A DNA stretch of 10,130 bases from an uncultured Coleofasciculus sp. (GTDB taxonomy: Bacteria; Cyanobacteriota; Cyanobacteriia; Cyanobacteriales; Coleofasciculaceae): the NCBI GenBank assembly GCA_902805485.1, contig CADCTM010000526.1, positions 1 to 10,130 of the forward strand. The letters run 5' to 3'. The notes below the pieces were generated by a model that was given only the letters and a program-made list of their open reading frames with translations, had not been told where the DNA came from and made no database searches. A program made the translations under genes and the position numbers. This document shows, piece after piece, positions 8,101 through 10,130 of this stretch (positions within the stretch are counted from its first letter, which is position 1; each line of letters opens with the position of its first letter).

Positions 8101-9154
8101 AGGGATTTGGGTTGACTAAGCTTTCTCGTGGTGCAAAACTTCCTTGCTCCTGTCTTTGGTTTCCTGTCCCTAAATTGGCAAGAGCGGCACGAACCCGGAC
8201 TTTTTGCGCTTCTAAACCTGATTGCAGTTGAGCGGTGAATGTCCCATCTCGTGCCATTACCTGAAATCCTAGTTGGTCTTTGTCGTAGTCGGCGCCGATA
8301 AATTTCCCGGCACTGGTTGTGAGGGTGACTACGCTTTCTTCGGTTATCAGTTGACCGTTTTCATCGATAATTCGTCCCGTTAGAGCGAGGTTAGAGCGCC
8401 CATCGGCTGGGATACGCGGATCGCCAACTGGTGTAATTTCAATCTGCGCTGAGGCTTTTTTAACAGTGAGTTCAATACTGGCAGGTGTCCCGCTTCCTGC
8501 TTGAACGCTGAGGATATTAGCTCCCTCTTCCAAGGGGATGTCATACCAAACTTGGGTGATCAGATTGGAGGCTTCGTCTCGTTGCTGTTGAGTCGAAATT
8601 CGCGGATCGATTGGCTTTTCGTTGACATTTACCTGAATTTGTGAGTCCGCTTTGTACTGTACCACCAGGTTAGTCGAGCGTTTGGTACTAATCCCTGTCT
8701 GAGGGCTGAGGATGCGGACTTCGTTAGCTGCTAAGGTTGGGAACGATGCTGGGCTAGGTGTTTGTTGGGTTTCAGGTTGGGGTTTGCTATCTGGGGTCTG
8801 GGTAAGACTGATTTGAGTTGGAATTTTAGCTGCTGTTGAGTTGTCGGGTTTTGCGTTATCTAAAAACTTTGCGGTCGTAAGTTTACGCGCATCGATTTGT
8901 AGTTCGCTCAAGCTTTCACTGCTGCTGAATGCTGATGATTTAATTTCCTCAGTTTGAGCTGATGTTACTGCATCATCGAATATTGAGTTGAATTCAGGTA
9001 GTTCCTCAGCGCTAGCGGCTGAAAAGCTTCCTAGTCCCCATACTGTTGTGAGTAAACCGAGGGCAAGGCAAGGAAATCGCCTATCTTTTGTGCGTCCTTT
9101 GTCTTTAATAAACGAGCAATAACTAATGATGAATGACCACTGAGTATTTTTCAT
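5156..9154 (-). CDS. Large outer-membrane beta-barrel protein with N-terminal Ig-like domains (1332 aa)
   Basis: Residues about 26-49 (RRF, then a Leu-rich core, ending FSAASA) form the export signal, preceded by an extra 25-residue stretch encoded by repeat-like DNA. A low-complexity Ser/Thr/Gln/Pro segment reaches about 140. Two Ig-like domains follow: about 145-233 (VRILSPQTGISTKRSTNLVV...ANILSV) and about 237-325, which resembles invasin/Big_1 domains (PADGRSNLALTGRIIDENG...VTLTTSAGKF). A Ser/Pro/Asn linker (348-371) leads into some 900 residues of alternating hydrophobic/polar strands with aromatic girdles and polar loops, consistent with a very large outer-membrane barrel. Landmarks: LRPSLVSGSVNLRIGRGGTN (393-412), YPVYGDSSTVDY (479-490), PDYVMWGDYNT (513-523), DYEIDYDRGTLLFRRPI (617-633). 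The final strand appears to be YLSLTLKVNELF (1265-1276), followed by a 56-residue tail. C462 and C475 are the only cysteines after the signal and could form a loop disulfide. ATG at 9152-9154 is well supported by a Shine-Dalgarno and an ATGA overlap with the previous stop. I do not recognise a named family; a TonB-dependent receptor is unlikely, since no plug or TonB box is visible. Confidence 0.8.
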   Translation of the reverse strand: MKNTQWSFIISYCSFIKDKGRTKDRRFPCLALGLLTTVWGLGSFSAASAEELPEFNSIFDDAVTSAQTEEIKSSAFSSSESLSELQIDARKLTTAKFLDNAKPDNSTAAKIPTQISLTQTPDSKPQPETQQTPSPASFPTLAANEVRILSPQTGISTKRSTNLVVQYKADSQIQVNVNEKPIDPRISTQQQRDEASNLITQVWYDIPLEEGANILSVQAGSGTPASIELTVKKASAQIEITPVGDPRIPADGRSNLALTGRIIDENGQLITEESVVTLTTSAGKFIGADYDKDQLGFQVMARDGTFTAQLQSGLEAQKVRVRAALANLGTGNQRQEQGSFAPRESLVNPNPSISNPNSQSPNFQSPNTEPQRLTRTPVSPIEAYTQVEFITNLRPSLVSGSVNLRIGRGGTNFWGRRQDFLNPEIGDGAQIDLTGAVFATGKLGEWLFTGAYNSDRNLNETCDGTTRLFRGPQSCEQQYPVYGDSSTVDYLTPSTDSLYLRFERSSRVPGAEPDYVMWGDYNTQELARGSQLFTATTRQLHGFKGNYNLGNLQFTALYSGDIQGFQRDTIPPNGTSGYYFVSRRRLVPGSENVFIETEELNRPGTVVERKPLNRGPDYEIDYDRGTLLFRRPILATEFQPFGTTATTGEVSEGGTVLVRRIVVSYQYENTGGGDSRLYAGRLQYNLSQEFNAQSWLGATYLRQDQGLEDFELYGADFLISLGKNGQFIGEYAHSFNNSLFLGGIAGSAYRFEVNSNLSSAINARAYYRSVEENFSNNATTSFTPGQTRYGAAATARLGDSTRFVVGYDHEVNFGTAPAVRTDFFDLFNPGVEAAPGSAVSNSLTTIRAGIEQQIGSSTLGVDYVNRDRDDRVNNVFTGNASQIVSRLGIPITESFTFRAQNELNLGSGNDPLYPNRTTLGLDWRAYPGVTMRLAHQFFDGGILGNNSITSLDTIVEQQIGENTSVTGRYSVISGFNGITGQGAVGLNHRWVISPGLRVNLGYEHTFSNSSVPTAAGTRFLQPYAVGQSAASLALLGGDVYSVGVEYSNNPNFQASARIEHRTGSGNNNTVFSVAGAGKVTPALTALARYEQANFANQGIEGLGDTATLRMGLAYRDPNSDQWNALFRYEYRKNPSTIPETLLIGSGTGSQEHVLALEAIYAPNWRWEFYGKGAFRYSNTDLAQSFSNSSTVYLSQLRASYKLGYQVDLAVEGRWIGQSSPDYNEFGVAVETGYYLTPDLRVGVGYSFGSVDDRDFTGYRSKDGPYLSLTLKVNELFGGFGRQRVVPPQQRESSVQPVATNSSSKELDAQRLATTALWRQLITPLSNLPDSEK
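8048..8113 (-). repeat. Degenerate CAAT/GAAT short-period repeat encoding an interdomain linker
   Basis: On the coding strand the trinucleotide AAT recurs eight times at intervals of 6-8 bases (mostly 7 and 8) with C-rich text between. This resembles a decayed CCCCAAT-type heptamer repeat, one of the short tandemly repeated families known from filamentous cyanobacteria. It encodes the Ser/Pro/Asn linker (about residues 348-369, with SPNFQSPN) between the second Ig-like domain and the barrel. Confidence 0.45.
9111..9138 (-). repeat. Four degenerate heptamers (NNTCATT type) in the 5' coding region of the barrel gene
   Basis: Read on the coding strand, 9138 to 9111 is GGTCATT, CATCATT, AGTTATT, GCTCGTT: four exact-period heptamers sharing the NNTYRTT pattern. 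GACAAAG and GACGCAC follow a few bases later (within about 9090-9106). These match the style of short tandemly repeated heptamers in filamentous cyanobacteria, normally intergenic. Here they encode residues of WSFIISYCSF, before the hydrophobic core of the signal peptide. Confidence 0.55.
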
Positions 9155-10062
9155 TGCGGCTTCTCCCCATAGGCAGGCGTCACGGCAAAATTCATCCGAG
9201 CCATTCCTCCTGGTGCAAGTCGCACGAGGCGTGATTGACTATTTTTTTCAATGAAATACAGGTTTGGTGCTAGAGAGTATCCTGGCAGACTGCTTAAATC
9301 TAATGTTGCGGTGCGGTTGCCGGCGATAACGTTAGCTAATGAGTACAAGCCATTCGGATCGGTGCTAATGCGGTTGCCATCGTCCATATAAATCACGGCG
9401 TTTGGTACTCCCGGCTCTCCTGGTTGTTGTTCGCCGTCAAAGTTTTTATCAACAAATACTCGCCCAACAAGGGTGCCGCAGTCTGATAAAATTCCCTGGC
9501 GAATTCGCAACTGGAAGCTGGCAATATTACTTCTGGGTTCTTGAGCAACGTTTCGTCCGTCACCTCGGATCGCGTCTGGTGTCACCACGGCAGCATAAAC
9601 GATATTGAGTGCTTCTCTGGGATTAAGTAGAGGATAGGTAAAGGTGACATTGCGGTTAGACCTTACTGGCGTCGGCAATGTAACTGGCGTGGTGGTGCTG
9701 CCATTCGTTAGAGAACCTTGGACTGACTCTGGCACAAACCGCAACCCTAAAGGTGCGGTGTCGGTAATTGTGAGATCAAGAGCTGGCGCATCACCTGTGT
9801 TTCTTAAAGCAAGCCGATAAATTACCGTATCGCCCGGTTCGGCGGCAGCGCGGTCTGATGTTTTGATCAGCTCTAAAATCGCTTGACCGGCAACGAGTGA
9901 AGTGGTGTTGGAATTAACGATTGGGATGTTATCACCAGATGCCGTGGCTGTATTTGTAATTTCTTTGGCAGCCGTGGAGGAGGCTCCGATGATGATGAAG
10001 GCGGTGAATAGAGCAGTTAAAAGCAGCTTGAAGCGGTTTAACTGGTGTTTTTGAAATTTCAT
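9151..10062 (-). CDS. Secreted DUF11 plus SdrD_B/Cna-B-like domain protein (303 aa)
   Basis: First gene of the block. Residues 1-32 are a clear signal peptide: basic MKFQKHQLNRFK, core LLLTALFTAFIIIGA, end SSTAA. The mature start KEITNTATASG...SNTTS matches the usual opening of DUF11 surface proteins. A single DUF11 domain spans about 62-190 (ILELIKTSDRAAAEPGDTVIY, LRNTGDAPALDLTITDTAP). A SdrD_B/Cna-B-like domain (about 196-265) follows, with LVGRVFVDKNFDGEQQPGE containing a complete EF-hand-type loop (D205, N207, D209, E211, Q213, E216) and a DPNGLYSLANV turn. The end, SRLVRLAPGGMARMNFAV (277-294), is a conserved-looking strand that I associate from memory with proteins in which a large barrel follows directly. 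Here the frame stops 9 residues later and the barrel is a separate, overlapping gene. ATG at 10060-10062 fits the signal peptide; no good Shine-Dalgarno is visible. The single C195 lies between the domains. It probably works with the barrel protein in the outer membrane or periplasm, by inference from coupling. Confidence 0.85.
   Translation of the reverse strand: MKFQKHQLNRFKLLLTALFTAFIIIGASSTAAKEITNTATASGDNIPIVNSNTTSLVAGQAILELIKTSDRAAAEPGDTVIYRLALRNTGDAPALDLTITDTAPLGLRFVPESVQGSLTNGSTTTPVTLPTPVRSNRNVTFTYPLLNPREALNIVYAAVVTPDAIRGDGRNVAQEPRSNIASFQLRIRQGILSDCGTLVGRVFVDKNFDGEQQPGEPGVPNAVIYMDDGNRISTDPNGLYSLANVIAGNRTATLDLSSLPGYSLAPNLYFIEKNSQSRLVRLAPGGMARMNFAVTPAYGEKPQ
9163..9168 (-). promoter_or_regulatory. 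Ribosome binding site of the barrel gene
   Basis: GGGGAG on the coding strand lies 8 bases before the ATG at 9154, inside the end of the upstream gene. It is the only strong Shine-Dalgarno among the four genes and fixes the start despite the odd, repeat-derived N-terminus. With the ATGA overlap it indicates translational coupling to the 303-aa gene. Confidence 0.75.
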
Positions 10063-10130
10063 TCAGTGGTAGTTGCCTGGAATGCACTCTAAGTTTTGAC
10101 ACTTTATTTATTAGGTGTCCCCGTAATTTC

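Noticed and set aside
5156..9154. TonB-dependent receptor
   Set aside because: No plug domain or TonB box is visible after the signal peptide; Ig-like domains occupy that region.
340..10062. LPXTG-type sorting or Gram-positive origin suggested by SdrD_B/DUF11 domains
   Set aside because: No LPXTG or membrane-anchor tail is present, and the OmpA domain, barrel and HIP1 sites point to a cyanobacterium.
10096..10101. TTGACA resembling a -35 box on the + strand
   Set aside because: At 17-18 bp spacing the sequence is CCCCGT/CCCGTA, not a -10 box, and no + strand gene is visible. On the - strand no convincing promoter for the operon was found either.

Overview
The window looks like a cyanobacterial chromosome segment. 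The octamer GCGATCGC (HIP1, a well-known cyanobacterial over-represented palindrome) occurs six times by hand count (133, 3474, 3863, 4824, 6551, 7787), against roughly one per 65 kb expected for equal base composition. Degenerate heptamer and AT-rich repeats of the kind scattered through filamentous cyanobacterial genomes also occur. The proteins are exported and Gram-negative in character (OmpA-type peptidoglycan-binding domain, outer-membrane beta-barrel). Species cannot be named from the sequence.

Layout: the left edge (3-272, + strand) is the 3' end of a gene whose product ends like an RTX/hemolysin-type calcium-binding protein. It converges on a block of four same-strand genes that fills the rest of the window (10062 down to 340, - strand). 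In transcription order these are: (1) a 303-aa secreted protein with one DUF11 domain and one SdrD_B/Cna-B-like domain (10062-9151); (2) a 1332-aa protein with two Ig-like domains and a very large outer-membrane beta-barrel (9154-5156), overlapping gene 1 by ATGA with a good ribosome binding site; (3) a 739-aa parallel beta-helix protein ending in an OmpA-like peptidoglycan-binding domain (5095-2876); (4) an 821-aa L-type-lectin-like protein with three DUF11-type domains (2805-340). Gaps are -4, 60 and 70 bp, so a single transcript is plausible. Its promoter probably lies beyond position 10130, because nothing convincing is visible in the last 68 bp. No tRNA, rRNA, CRISPR array or transposase gene was seen.

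Reading of the locus (inference): it encodes a cell-surface apparatus. A large barrel sits in the outer membrane, an OmpA-anchored beta-helix ties to the peptidoglycan, and two DUF11 proteins, one carrying a sugar-binding-type domain, could be periplasmic or surface-exposed partners. Nothing here identifies substrate or function.

The most unusual DNA feature is a 97-bp imperfect AT-rich palindrome (4949-5045, centre 4997). It lies inside gene 3 and encodes most of its signal peptide: one set of arms gives a Lys-rich stretch and the complementary arms give the Ile/Leu/Phe-rich core. The N-terminus of gene 2 is likewise built on period-7 repeats. Repeat DNA thus appears to have been co-opted into the export signals of two genes of the same operon.
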